From Sphingomonas melonis (GTDB lineage: Bacteria; Pseudomonadota; Alphaproteobacteria; Sphingomonadales; Sphingomonadaceae), in NCBI RefSeq assembly GCF_013409985.1, contig NZ_JACCBY010000001.1, positions 1,302,001 to 1,366,000 on the forward strand: a DNA stretch of 64,000 nt, in the 5' to 3' direction. A program made the position numbers and the translations under genes. The notes beneath the pieces were generated by a model. That model was not told the origin of the DNA, ran no database searches, and saw only the letters and a program-made list of their open reading frames with translations. Numbering within the stretch: position 1 is the stretch's first letter; every line of letters begins with the position of its first letter. This document shows positions 55,879 through 63,328 of this stretch, piece by piece.

Positions 55879-56690
55879 AACACCCCCAGGACGATGTCCA
55901 CCGCGAGAATCGCGATGCTGCCGACCATGATGGGCGAATCGGCGGTGCCGAGGAAGCCGTAACGGAAGCCCGAAATGATGTAGAAGAACGGATTGGCGTG
56001 GCTGAAGGCGCGGAAGGCGGGGGCGAGCCGGTCGACCGAGTAGAAGGTGCCCGACAGCAGCGACAGCGGCGCGATGACGAAATTGGTCACCGCCGCGGCG
56101 TGATCGAATTTCTCTGCCCAGATCGAGGTCAGCACGCCGAGGAACGACAGGAAGGCGGCACCGAGCAAACCGAACCACAGGATCGCCAGCGGATGCGATG
56201 GCGTGACGTGGACGCCGGGATAGAGTGCCATCGCGCACCAGCAGATGAAGCCGACGATAAACGCCCGCGTCATCGCCCCGCCGACCAGCGCGGCGAGCAA
56301 TTCCGCCGTCGACAGAGGCGGTTGCAGGTAATCGACGATCGTCCCCTGGATCTTGCCGACGAGCAGCGAGAAGCTGGCGTTGGCGAAGGCGGGCCCCATC
56401 ATCCCCTGGCTGATGATCAGCCCCGGCGCGATGAAATCGGCGAACGGAACGGTGACGCCGCCGACCTGGACCGGACTTTTCGCGCCGGTCGCGATCGTGA
56501 AGACGATCAGGAACAGCAAGGTGGTGATCGACGGTGCCCACACGGTCTGGAGGTGGACCTTGAAGAACCGGCGCACCTCCTTCACATAGAGGGTCTTCAG
56601 GCCGCCCCAGTTTACGTTCCGGATGACCGGGACACCGGGTGCGGACCGGATTGCCGATTGGATCTCGCCGATTGGGGGCTGGCTGCTCAT
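55836..56690 (-). CDS. ABC-2 type transporter permease
   Basis: This 284-residue permease has six membrane helices of the ABC-2 (drug/polysaccharide exporter) family. The conserved segment is IAPGLIISQGMMGPAFANAS, and further pieces are VDYLQPPLSTAEL and HANPFFYIISGFRYGFLG. No ATPase gene is adjacent, so its partner must be encoded elsewhere. It is divergent from gcrA with 64 bp between and is followed by the beta-lactamase-like gene in overlap. Confidence 0.87.
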   Translation of the reverse strand: MSSQPPIGEIQSAIRSAPGVPVIRNVNWGGLKTLYVKEVRRFFKVHLQTVWAPSITTLLFLIVFTIATGAKSPVQVGGVTVPFADFIAPGLIISQGMMGPAFANASFSLLVGKIQGTIVDYLQPPLSTAELLAALVGGAMTRAFIVGFICWCAMALYPGVHVTPSHPLAILWFGLLGAAFLSFLGVLTSIWAEKFDHAAAVTNFVIAPLSLLSGTFYSVDRLAPAFRAFSHANPFFYIISGFRYGFLGTADSPIMVGSIAILAVDIVLGVLCYQLLKRGWKLKN

Positions 56691-56754
56691 GGCCCAAGCG
56701 GGTAACCGCAGCGGCAGCCGCCCGCAACCCGGCGCAAGAGTAAGGAACGTGATA

Positions 56755-57483
56755 ATGTCCTGGACCGACGAGCGGATCGACACGCTCAAGACGATGTGGG
56801 AGGCGGGGCAGACCGCCAGCCAGATCGCCGAGGCGCTGGGCGGCGTCAGCCGCAACGCGGTGATCGGCAAGGCGCATCGCCTTGGCCTGCAGTCGCGCCC
56901 GTCGCCGGTGAAGCCGAATGAGCCGGCCGCTGCCGCTGCCGCCCCCGCGCCGGCACCCGTGGTGCCGCTGCCCGAGCCCGAGCCGGAACTCGCACCGGTG
57001 GTCGCCGCGCCGCCCGCTCCGCCGCGCCCCGCGCCCGAGCCCGCGCCGGTCGTCGCCGCCGAGTCGGACGACGATGAGGACGAGGAGATCGAGGACGAGG
57101 CCGACGAGGAGGATGAGGTCGTCGCCGCGCCGAAGCGCGAGCCGCAGCCGATCCTGCGCTCGGTGGGGCCGGGCGGCTTCGTCCGCCAGTCGCCCGGCGA
57201 GCAGCAGCCGCCCTCGACGCCCGCGCCGCCGCGCCGGCTGGTGCCCGCCAAGCCCTCGCCCGAGATCGCGGGCAAGACGACCTTGCTCGATCTCAACGAC
57301 CGGATCTGCAAATGGCCGCTCGGCCATCCGGGCGAGCCCGACTTCCACTTCTGCGGCGAGAAGGTGAACCCCGGTTTCCCGTATTGCGTCGCGCATTGCG
57401 GTCACGCCTATCAGGCGCAGCTGCCGCGCCGCGACCGCCGTCCGCCGCCGCCGCTGCCGTTCGGCGGCCCGCGCGTACGCTGA
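56755..57483 (+). CDS. gcrA: GcrA cell-cycle regulator
   Basis: This 242-residue transcription factor works with CcrM methylation at GANTC sites in alphaproteobacteria. The N-terminal DNA-binding domain reads SWTDERIDTLKTMWEAG, then SQIAEALGGVSRNAVIGKAH. A long Pro/Ala/Glu-rich acidic linker follows (residues 55-150). The C-terminal sigma-70-interacting domain has ICKWPLGHPGEPDFHFCG and YCVAHCGHAY. AAGGA precedes the ATG at 56755. The linker is longer than in Caulobacter. Confidence 0.95.
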   Translation: MSWTDERIDTLKTMWEAGQTASQIAEALGGVSRNAVIGKAHRLGLQSRPSPVKPNEPAAAAAAPAPAPVVPLPEPEPELAPVVAAPPAPPRPAPEPAPVVAAESDDDEDEEIEDEADEEDEVVAAPKREPQPILRSVGPGGFVRQSPGEQQPPSTPAPPRRLVPAKPSPEIAGKTTLLDLNDRICKWPLGHPGEPDFHFCGEKVNPGFPYCVAHCGHAYQAQLPRRDRRPPPPLPFGGPRVR

Positions 57484-57505
57484 TCGTGCGATCCGATGTG
57501 ATGGA

Positions 57506-57535
57506 GGTCGCTCCCCGCGAGGGGGCGGCCTTTTT
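57506..57535 (+). terminator. Intrinsic terminator of gcrA
   Basis: A 10-bp stem (57506-57515 with 57521-57530, two G-T wobbles), a 5-nt loop and TTTTT at 57531-57535, 22 bp after the stop codon. Confidence 0.8.
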
Positions 57536-57600
57536 CATTGATGGCAGGCCTTGTGGCCAGCGGGGCGCTGCCGGGTCCGAGGTGATGAGCTCCGCGAAGG

Positions 57601-57683
57601 ACCGTCACACCGGGCCGCAAGGGCAGGCTTCCCCCGGGTCGGTTTCGGTCGGCGCGGCGCGCACCCCGGAACAGGTCCGAGAG
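57601..57683. repeat. Degenerate family A remnant
   Basis: CACACCGGGCCGCAAGGG and CACCCCGGAACAGGTCCGA are recognisable pieces of a family A centre and right arm; the left arm is mostly gone. It lies in the 702-nt convergent gap between gcrA and the outer-membrane protein gene. Confidence 0.45.
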
Positions 57684-57717
57684 CTCTGCGGAGGTCCGCG
57701 TCGCCGGTAAAGCAAGA

Positions 57718-57810
57718 CAGTGCTCCTGCGAATGCAGGAGCCCAGAGACAAGCAAGACAACGTCTTATAGCGCTCGGGACTTCTGGGCTCCTGCTTTCGC
57801 AGGAGCACTG
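57718..57810. repeat. Palindromic repeat, family D
   Basis: The arms at 57718-57747 and 57781-57810 are inverted copies with 28 of 30 bases matching; each contains CTCCTGCGAA then GCAGGAGCCCAG and can also fold on itself. The sequence is unrelated to families A-C and it is the only copy seen here. Confidence 0.85.
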
Positions 57811-58120
57811 GGGCAGGTGCGCAGCGGTCTCGAACAGGTCCGGGGATCACGCGTGGCGGGGCGATGAGTTTCCCGGCCCTTGGGGCGCGGCTGCGCAACG
57901 CGTTTTCCGCTGCCGACCGTTCGGCCGGGTTTTCGCGTGAGTCCGAGGGACATTCATCCTGTCGGGCGACATGGACAACAGGGACACCATACCGGCAACG
58001 ATCCACTTCGATCGTTTCCGAAACGGTGACGATCGCGGTGCGCCGATGAGAAAGAGCCTCGCCGCGGGGATATGTGCGCACCATAGGACAGCCGCCGAAC
58101 GATCGCGTTCCACCTCGCTC
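57811..58120. other. Convergent gap with no recognised gene
   Basis: This 310-nt stretch lies between family D and the terminator of the outer-membrane protein gene. A 61-codon frame at 57864 has codon use unlike the neighbours and no homologous look. A CGATCGTTTCCG/ CGGTGACGATCG partial palindrome at about 58010-58035 is the only structure noticed. Confidence 0.4.
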
Positions 58121-58126
58121 ACAGAC

Positions 58127-58158
58127 AAAAGGGGCCGGCTTCCTGCGAAGCTGGCCCC
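58127..58158 (-). terminator. Intrinsic terminator of the outer-membrane protein gene
   Basis: On the minus strand, an 11-bp stem (58158-58148 with 58141-58131, one mismatch) with a 6-nt loop is followed by TTTTGTCTGT. It lies 28 bp after the stop codon at 58186. Confidence 0.75.
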
Positions 58159-58185
58159 TTCGCCCATCCGGCGTAAGCGCTGCGC

Positions 58186-59016
58186 CTAGAAGCGGAAGGC
58201 CGCGGTGGCGCGCAGCGAGTGCCAGCGGAACTTCTCGTCCGAGCGGCGGAAGTCGGTCGTCGTGCCGCCGACGACGAACGGATTGCCCAGCGGCGCGCTG
58301 CCCTGCGACACGCGGACGCGGGCGTCGTCGTCGTTATACTGGTGGAAGGTGTATTCCATGCCGACCGAGACATGCTCGCCAATCTTCTGTTCGATGCCGC
58401 CACCGCCGACGATGCCGAACTGCTTGCGCTTGCCGAACTGGGCGAAGGCATTCTGCGCGTTGGTCGTGGTGAAGCTGCGGTCGATATTGGCATAGCCGGG
58501 GCCGAAGGTGCCGTAGAACAGGGTTGTGCCGGGCGCATAGCCGACGCGGCCGCGGATGCTCGCCTCCCACTTCACGTCGCGGGTCATCACGTAATTCGCC
58601 GGCGTGGTGGAGAAGCCGCTGACGCTGTCGCTGATCTCGGTCTTGCCGAATTCGCCGAGCGCGCCGACGACGATGTTGCCGACCTGCGAATCCATGCCGA
58701 TGCGACCGTAATAGGACCAGCCGTCCTTGTCGTTGGCACAGCCGCCGGGCAGCGGCGTGCGGCCGCGGGCACGGCCGTTGCAGAAGCCCTGCGAGAAGGC
58801 GTTGCTGCCGTTCGCGATCACCGTGTCGCCGAAGCTGCCGTTCGACCCGCGGTCGAACAGGATCGTCGATCCGGTATCGTTGGGCTGGACATCATAGCCG
58901 CCCGCGGCGGCGACATAGACGCCCGTGAACGGCGCGGGATCGCCGGTTTCCTGTGCCTGGGCGGCGGTGGCGAGGGTGACGGCGGCGAAAGCGCCGAGCA
59001 GCAGGGTGGTACGCAT
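58186..59016 (-). CDS. Outer-membrane beta-barrel protein
   Basis: This 276-residue protein has a signal peptide (AFAAVTLATAAQAQ, about 22 residues). It is followed by alternating amphipathic strands of a small, probably 8-stranded, barrel in the OmpA/Omp25-like group. It ends SLRATAAFRF with a C-terminal Phe. Two Cys (FCNGRARG and GGCANDK) lie in one loop and may be disulfide-bonded. ATG 59016 has GGGAGAG just upstream. Monocistronic with its own terminator, as expected for an abundant envelope protein. Confidence 0.85.
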   Translation of the reverse strand: MRTTLLLGAFAAVTLATAAQAQETGDPAPFTGVYVAAAGGYDVQPNDTGSTILFDRGSNGSFGDTVIANGSNAFSQGFCNGRARGRTPLPGGCANDKDGWSYYGRIGMDSQVGNIVVGALGEFGKTEISDSVSGFSTTPANYVMTRDVKWEASIRGRVGYAPGTTLFYGTFGPGYANIDRSFTTTNAQNAFAQFGKRKQFGIVGGGGIEQKIGEHVSVGMEYTFHQYNDDDARVRVSQGSAPLGNPFVVGGTTTDFRRSDEKFRWHSLRATAAFRF

Positions 59017-59060
59017 GATCTCTCCCAAAGTGTTGCGCTCGCAGGAACGTACTGGATGCC

Positions 59061-59086
59061 ACTGATATGCATCAGTTTTTCGATTC
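59061..59086 (-). promoter_or_regulatory. Inverted repeat and GANTC site upstream of the outer-membrane protein gene
   Basis: ACTGAT-ATGC-ATCAGT at 59061-59076 is a 6+6 inverted repeat 45 nt before the gene. A GATTC (GANTC) CcrM methylation site is at 59082-59086. The region lies between this gene and parE and is AT-rich compared with its surroundings. A role in control by GcrA/CcrM or another regulator is inference. Confidence 0.4.
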
Positions 59087-59201
59087 ACATTCACTGTGGC
59101 TTTGATGCATCGGTCGAGCAATCGAGGAGCAACAATCGGCACGGCCGCCGCCGCGGTCCGGCGCTGGCATCGGCGGCGATGTTCCCTTATGGTTCCCGGC
59201 A

Positions 59202-61184
59202 ATGGCCCAAGACCTTTTCGCGTCCTCCGCGACGCCCGATACGAGTTACGACGCCTCTTCGATCGAGGTACTGGAGGGGCTCGAACCCGTCCGCCGCCGC
59301 CCCGGCATGTATGTCGGCGGCACCGACGAGCGCGCGCTGCACCATCTCGCCGCCGAAGTGCTCGACAATGCGATGGACGAGGCGGTCGCCGGCCATGCGA
59401 CGCGGATCGAGGTGACGCTGGAGCCGGGCAACCGGCTGACGATCACCGACAACGGCCGCGGCATTCCGGTCGACCCGCACCCCAAGTTCCCCGACAAGAG
59501 CGCGCTGGAAGTAATCCTGTCGACGCTCCATTCGGGCGGCAAGTTCGCCGGCAAGGCCTATGCGACCAGTGGCGGCCTGCACGGCGTCGGCGTGTCGGTG
59601 GTCAATGCGCTCTCGTCGGACACGTTGGTCGAGGTGGCGCGCGAACGGCAGCTCTACCGCCAGCGGTTCAGCCGCGGCGTGACGCAGGGGCCGCTGGAGC
59701 ATGTCGGCGCGGCGCCCAACCGGCGCGGCACCTCGGTCGCCTTCACCCCCGATACCGAGATCTTCGGGCCGGAACTGGCGTTCAAGCCCAAGCGGCTCTA
59801 CCAGCTCGCCCGGTCGAAGGCGTATCTGTTCGCCGGCGTCGAGATCCGCTGGCATTGCGCGCCCGAGCTGGTCGAGGGGACCGACACGCCCGCCGAGGCG
59901 GTGTTCCAGTTTCCCGGCGGCCTTGCCGATCACCTCAAGGAACAGGTCGGCAGCCGCGAGTGCGCGACGACCGACTTCTTCGCGGGCAATCAGGACTTTC
60001 CCAACGCGCAGGGGCGCGTCGAATGGGCGGTCGCCTGGCCGCTGTGGAGCGACGGCAGCTATAGCTGGTATTGCAACACGATCCCGACGCCTGATGGCGG
60101 TACGCACGAACAGGGGCTGCGCCAGGCGCTGGTGCGTGGCTTGCGCGCGTTCGGCGAGCTGGTCCACCAGAAGAAGGCCAAGGAGATCACCGCAGACGAC
60201 GTGATGGTCGGCAGCGAGCTGATGCTCAGCGTCTTCATCCGCGATCCGCAGTTCCAGAGCCAGACCAAGGACCGCCTCACCAGTCCGGAGGCGGCGGGGC
60301 TGGTCGAAAAGGCGGTGCGCGACCATTTCGACCATTGGCTCGGCCACAATATGGACCGCGGCAAGGCGCTGCTCGGCTATGTCCTCGAACGGATGGACGA
60401 GCGGCTGCGCCGCAAGCAGGAGCGCGAGGTCAAGCGCAAGACCGCGACCAGCGCGCGCAAGCTGCGCCTGCCCGGCAAGCTGACCGATTGCGCCAGTGAC
60501 GGCAACGAGGGCACCGAACTGTTCATCGTCGAGGGCGATTCGGCAGGCGGCTCGGCGAAACAGGCGCGCGATCGCAAGACGCAGGCGATCCTGCCGATCC
60601 GCGGCAAGATCCTCAACGTCGCGAGCGCGACCAGCGCCAAGATCGTCGCCAATCAGGAAATCGCCGACCTGGTCCAGGCGCTGGGCTGCGGCACGCGCAA
60701 GGAGTGCGACGCGAGCCAGCTCCGCTACGAACGCGTCGTCATCATGACCGACGCCGACGTCGACGGCGCGCATATCGCGACCTTGCTGATGACCTTCTTC
60801 TTTCAGGAGATGCCCGACCTGGTGCGGCGCGGCCATTTGTATCTGGCGCAGCCGCCGCTCTACCGGCTGACGGTCGGCGCGAAGTCGCTGTATGCGCGCG
60901 ACGATGCGCATCGCGCCGAGCTGGAGAAGACCGCGTTCAAGGGCAAGAAGGTCGAGGTGGCGCGGTTCAAGGGACTGGGCGAGATGAACCCCGGCCAGCT
61001 TCGCGAGACGACGATGGATCCGAAGACGCGTGGCATGATCCGCATCACCCTGCCGCAGGAATATGAGGAGCGCGCCGGGGTGAAGGATCTGGTCGACCGG
61101 CTGATGGGCAACAATCCGGCGCATCGCTTCGCCTTCATCCAGGAGAATGCGGCGCGGCTGGACGAAGAGGCGATCGACGCCTGA
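59202..61184 (+). CDS. parE: DNA topoisomerase IV subunit B
   Basis: This 660-residue ATPase subunit of the decatenase has a GHKL ATP site with EVLDNAMDEAVAGHA and TDNGRGIPVD. The lid is GGLHGVGVSVVNALS, and the TOPRIM domain has EGDSAGGSAKQARDRKTQAI and DADVDGAHI. Length and domain order match ParE; GyrB would be longer. The start ATG at 59202 is the family start. No parC is nearby. Confidence 0.94.
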   Translation: MAQDLFASSATPDTSYDASSIEVLEGLEPVRRRPGMYVGGTDERALHHLAAEVLDNAMDEAVAGHATRIEVTLEPGNRLTITDNGRGIPVDPHPKFPDKSALEVILSTLHSGGKFAGKAYATSGGLHGVGVSVVNALSSDTLVEVARERQLYRQRFSRGVTQGPLEHVGAAPNRRGTSVAFTPDTEIFGPELAFKPKRLYQLARSKAYLFAGVEIRWHCAPELVEGTDTPAEAVFQFPGGLADHLKEQVGSRECATTDFFAGNQDFPNAQGRVEWAVAWPLWSDGSYSWYCNTIPTPDGGTHEQGLRQALVRGLRAFGELVHQKKAKEITADDVMVGSELMLSVFIRDPQFQSQTKDRLTSPEAAGLVEKAVRDHFDHWLGHNMDRGKALLGYVLERMDERLRRKQEREVKRKTATSARKLRLPGKLTDCASDGNEGTELFIVEGDSAGGSAKQARDRKTQAILPIRGKILNVASATSAKIVANQEIADLVQALGCGTRKECDASQLRYERVVIMTDADVDGAHIATLLMTFFFQEMPDLVRRGHLYLAQPPLYRLTVGAKSLYARDDAHRAELEKTAFKGKKVEVARFKGLGEMNPGQLRETTMDPKTRGMIRITLPQEYEERAGVKDLVDRLMGNNPAHRFAFIQENAARLDEEAIDA

Positions 61185-61199
61185 TCGCCGCCACCTCGC

Positions 61200-61388
61200 T
61201 CAGCGCGCGTCGCGGTCGTCGGCGTCGCGGTCGTCGAGGCAGGTGCCGGGCGTGGTGCTGAGCAGGTGGATCGTCTCGTCCTCCTCGAGGACGATGAAGC
61301 CGATGTCTTCGAGGGCCAGCTTGAGGTGGATGCGGGTGAGGTGATCCCCTTCCTCGAAGGCGAAGACGGCGTCGGCGGGATCAATCAT
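61200..61388 (-). CDS. Small conserved-looking hypothetical protein
   Basis: This 62-residue acidic protein begins DPADAVFAFEEGDHLTRIHL and ends in an Asp/Arg-rich tail (CLDDRDADDRDAR). GGAG lies 10 nt before the ATG at 61388. GC-rich third positions support coding. No family is recognised. It converges with parE, 15 bp away. Confidence 0.65.
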   Translation of the reverse strand: MIDPADAVFAFEEGDHLTRIHLKLALEDIGFIVLEEDETIHLLSTTPGTCLDDRDADDRDAR

Positions 61389-61407
61389 CCGCGTCCAACT
61401 CCATCCG

Positions 61408-61450
61408 ATTATGCCCGTTCCACCCGGTAAGCGCTTAAATAGGTTAAATA
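61408..61450 (-). promoter_or_regulatory. AT-rich promoter-like patch before the 62-residue protein gene
   Basis: A -10-like CATAAT on the minus strand (61413-61408), a perfect 10-bp palindrome TAAGCGCTTA (61428-61437) and a direct repeat TTAAATA at 61435 and 61444 (9-nt period) make this the most AT-rich patch in the area. No good -35 matches. Confidence 0.4.
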
Positions 61451-61466
61451 AGACGAACCGTTACAC

Positions 61467-61676
61467 TCAGAGTGGCGGCCATTGCGGCGGGGCCGGGAGC
61501 TGCCGCGCCTGCATGCGTCCGTGCAAGAAGCCGGCATGCCAGGCGGCGCGGACCAGCACCGCGCGAAAGTCGAACGGGCAGTCGCGCGCGGTGCCGTCGA
61601 CGCCGGACAGCCGCCCATCCTCGAACGCGACCTCCAGTGCGGCGGGATCGTCGGGATGGGGCGCGTGCGGGATCGC
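61467..61676 (-). CDS. RMF-like reading frame without an ordinary start codon
   Basis: The 69 codons after the marR stop are open in the same frame and end at TGA 61467. The product (PHAPHPDDPAALEVAFEDG, then DCPFDFRAVLVRAAWHAGF and LHGRMQAR) looks like a real protein: strong GC3 and an ExG...CP...R.AW..G pattern seen in ribosome-modulation-factor-like proteins. No ATG, GTG or TTG precedes the conserved part. The only early candidate is ATC at 61673, two codons after the marR stop. It may be an unusual start, a marR read-through extension, or a gene that lost its start. Confidence 0.5.
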   Translation of the reverse strand, partial: AIPHAPHPDDPAALEVAFEDGRLSGVDGTARDCPFDFRAVLVRAAWHAGFLHGRMQARQLPAPPQWPPL

Positions 61677-62144
61677 TCAGCCGCGCGTCGCGCCGGGGTG
61701 GAAGGTGCGCGGATCGGCCGCCGCTTCGGCGGTGTCGGGCGTGTCGAACAGATGTTCAAGCATCGCCGCCATCGCCGCATAGCCCTTGCCGGTCAGGCGC
61801 ACGCGGACGCGGCGATGATCGGTCGGATCGGGGCGGCGGGAGAGCAGCCCGGCCTCCTGCAACCGGTCGATGCGGCGCATCGCGCTGGTCGTGCTCTCGC
61901 CCGACATCAAGGTGAGATCCTTGATATAGAGGCGTTCGCCGGTGCCGGCGGCGATGAACAGGTCGATCATCATGTCCCAGGCGGGATCGACGAGCAGGTC
62001 GCGCGGCAGGAAGTGGCTCATCCGGGACCGCAGCTGGCGCGCCTGGCGGGCGCGGGCGAGCAGCGTCGGCGTGAACGGCGTGGCATCGGCGCCGTCGACC
62101 GGGGTGGCGCCGGCGAAGGCGGCGTGGTCGAGGGGCGGGCTCAT
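61677..62144 (-). CDS. MarR family transcriptional regulator
   Basis: This 155-residue winged-helix regulator has the recognition region LYIKDLTLMSGESTTSAMRR and the wing LLSRRPDPTDHRRVRVRLTG. The N-terminal 30 residues are an extension. It overlaps hlyD by 4 bp, so it is the last or next-to-last gene of the type I secretion operon and could regulate it in response to a small ligand. Confidence 0.88.
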   Translation of the reverse strand: MSPPLDHAAFAGATPVDGADATPFTPTLLARARQARQLRSRMSHFLPRDLLVDPAWDMMIDLFIAAGTGERLYIKDLTLMSGESTTSAMRRIDRLQEAGLLSRRPDPTDHRRVRVRLTGKGYAAMAAMLEHLFDTPDTAEAAADPRTFHPGATRG

Positions 62145-63328
62145 CGTTCGCGCAGTGCCTCCTGCGCACGGTTGAGGGGTTTGAGCAGATATTGCAGCAC
62201 GGTCTTGCTGCCGGTGTGGATGTCGACCGTGGCGACCATGCCGGGGGTGATCGGGAAGCGACGCCCGGCCGCGTTGGTCAGCGAGTCCGACCTGGTGCGC
62301 ACGAAAACACGGTAATAGAGCACGTCGGGCTTCACCTCGTCGCGGATCGTATCGGGGGAGATGGTGGTGACGACGCCGTCGAGGCCGCCGTAGATCGAGT
62401 AATCATAAGCGGTGACCTTGACCTTGGCGGCCTGACCGGGGCGGATGAAGGCGATGTCGCGCGGCTGGATGCGTGCCTCGATCAGCAGGCGGTCGTCGAG
62501 CGGGACGATCTCCATGACCTTGCCGTTGGGCGGGATGACGCCGCCGATCGTCGAAACCTCGATATTCTTGACGACGCCGCGCACCGGCGAGCGCAGCGTG
62601 AGGCGACTCAGCGTGTCGGAGCGGCCGCGGATCACCGGGCCGAGCGTGTCGACCTGTTCCATCACCTTGGCGAGATCCTGCCGCGCCTCGACCATATATT
62701 GCGAGCGCAGGTCGGCCTTCTTGAGTTCGAGGTCGGCGCGCTGGCGTTGCAGGCGCAGCACCTCGACGTTGCTCGCCGCGCCGACGGTGATCAGCGACTG
62801 GCCGATCGAGACCTCGCGGCCGATCAGCGCGAGGCTCTGGTCGATCAGCGCGACCGAGGATTGCAGGCTGCGGCGGCGGGTCTCGTAGAGGCTGGTCTCG
62901 GCGGCCTTGAGGTCGGGGAAACGGTCGAGCTCGGGCGAGAAGCGCAAGGGGGTGCCGTTCGCCTCGGCCTGCAGCCGGCCGGCGCTGGCGAGCGCGGCGC
63001 GATATTTGGCGGCGCTCTCCTCGACGGTCGAGCCGGCCTGGGTGGGATCGAGTTGCGCGAGCAACTGGCCCGGCTTGACGATATCGTCCTGCCGGACGAG
63101 CATCCTGGCGAGGATGCCGCCCTCCAGCGATTGCAGCACTTGTTCGCGGCTGGTCGGCACGACGCGCGCCTCGCCGGTCGCGACCTCGTCGAGGCTGGCG
63201 AACCACGCCCAGCCGAGCGCGGCGACGAACAGCGCGGCGAGCAGCCAGATCAGCCGGGTCGCGGTGATGCGCGCGGCCTCGCCGTCGTCGCCGAACAGAT
63301 GGTCGTCGTCGGCGGTGATGCTGGTCAT
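62141..63328 (-). CDS. HlyD family type I secretion adaptor
   Basis: This 395-residue membrane-fusion protein has one N-terminal membrane segment (LIWLLAALFVAALGWAWF), then half-lipoyl/barrel-sandwich pieces (GGILARMLVRQDDIVKPGQL). A long coiled-coil hairpin covers residues 115-270 and a C-terminal beta-barrel has IQPRDIAFIRPGQAAKVKV. It joins the inner-membrane ABC transporter to an outer-membrane TolC-like channel and resembles LapC-type adaptors. ATG 63328 overlaps the ABC stop by 4 bp. Confidence 0.92.
   Translation of the reverse strand: MTSITADDDHLFGDDGEAARITATRLIWLLAALFVAALGWAWFASLDEVATGEARVVPTSREQVLQSLEGGILARMLVRQDDIVKPGQLLAQLDPTQAGSTVEESAAKYRAALASAGRLQAEANGTPLRFSPELDRFPDLKAAETSLYETRRRSLQSSVALIDQSLALIGREVSIGQSLITVGAASNVEVLRLQRQRADLELKKADLRSQYMVEARQDLAKVMEQVDTLGPVIRGRSDTLSRLTLRSPVRGVVKNIEVSTIGGVIPPNGKVMEIVPLDDRLLIEARIQPRDIAFIRPGQAAKVKVTAYDYSIYGGLDGVVTTISPDTIRDEVKPDVLYYRVFVRTRSDSLTNAAGRRFPITPGMVATVDIHTGSKTVLQYLLKPLNRAQEALRER

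Noticed and set aside
57864..58049. A 61-codon plus-strand frame in the gcrA-OMP gap
   Set aside because: Codon use is unlike neighbouring genes, there is no Shine-Dalgarno, and the product has no domain or signal features.
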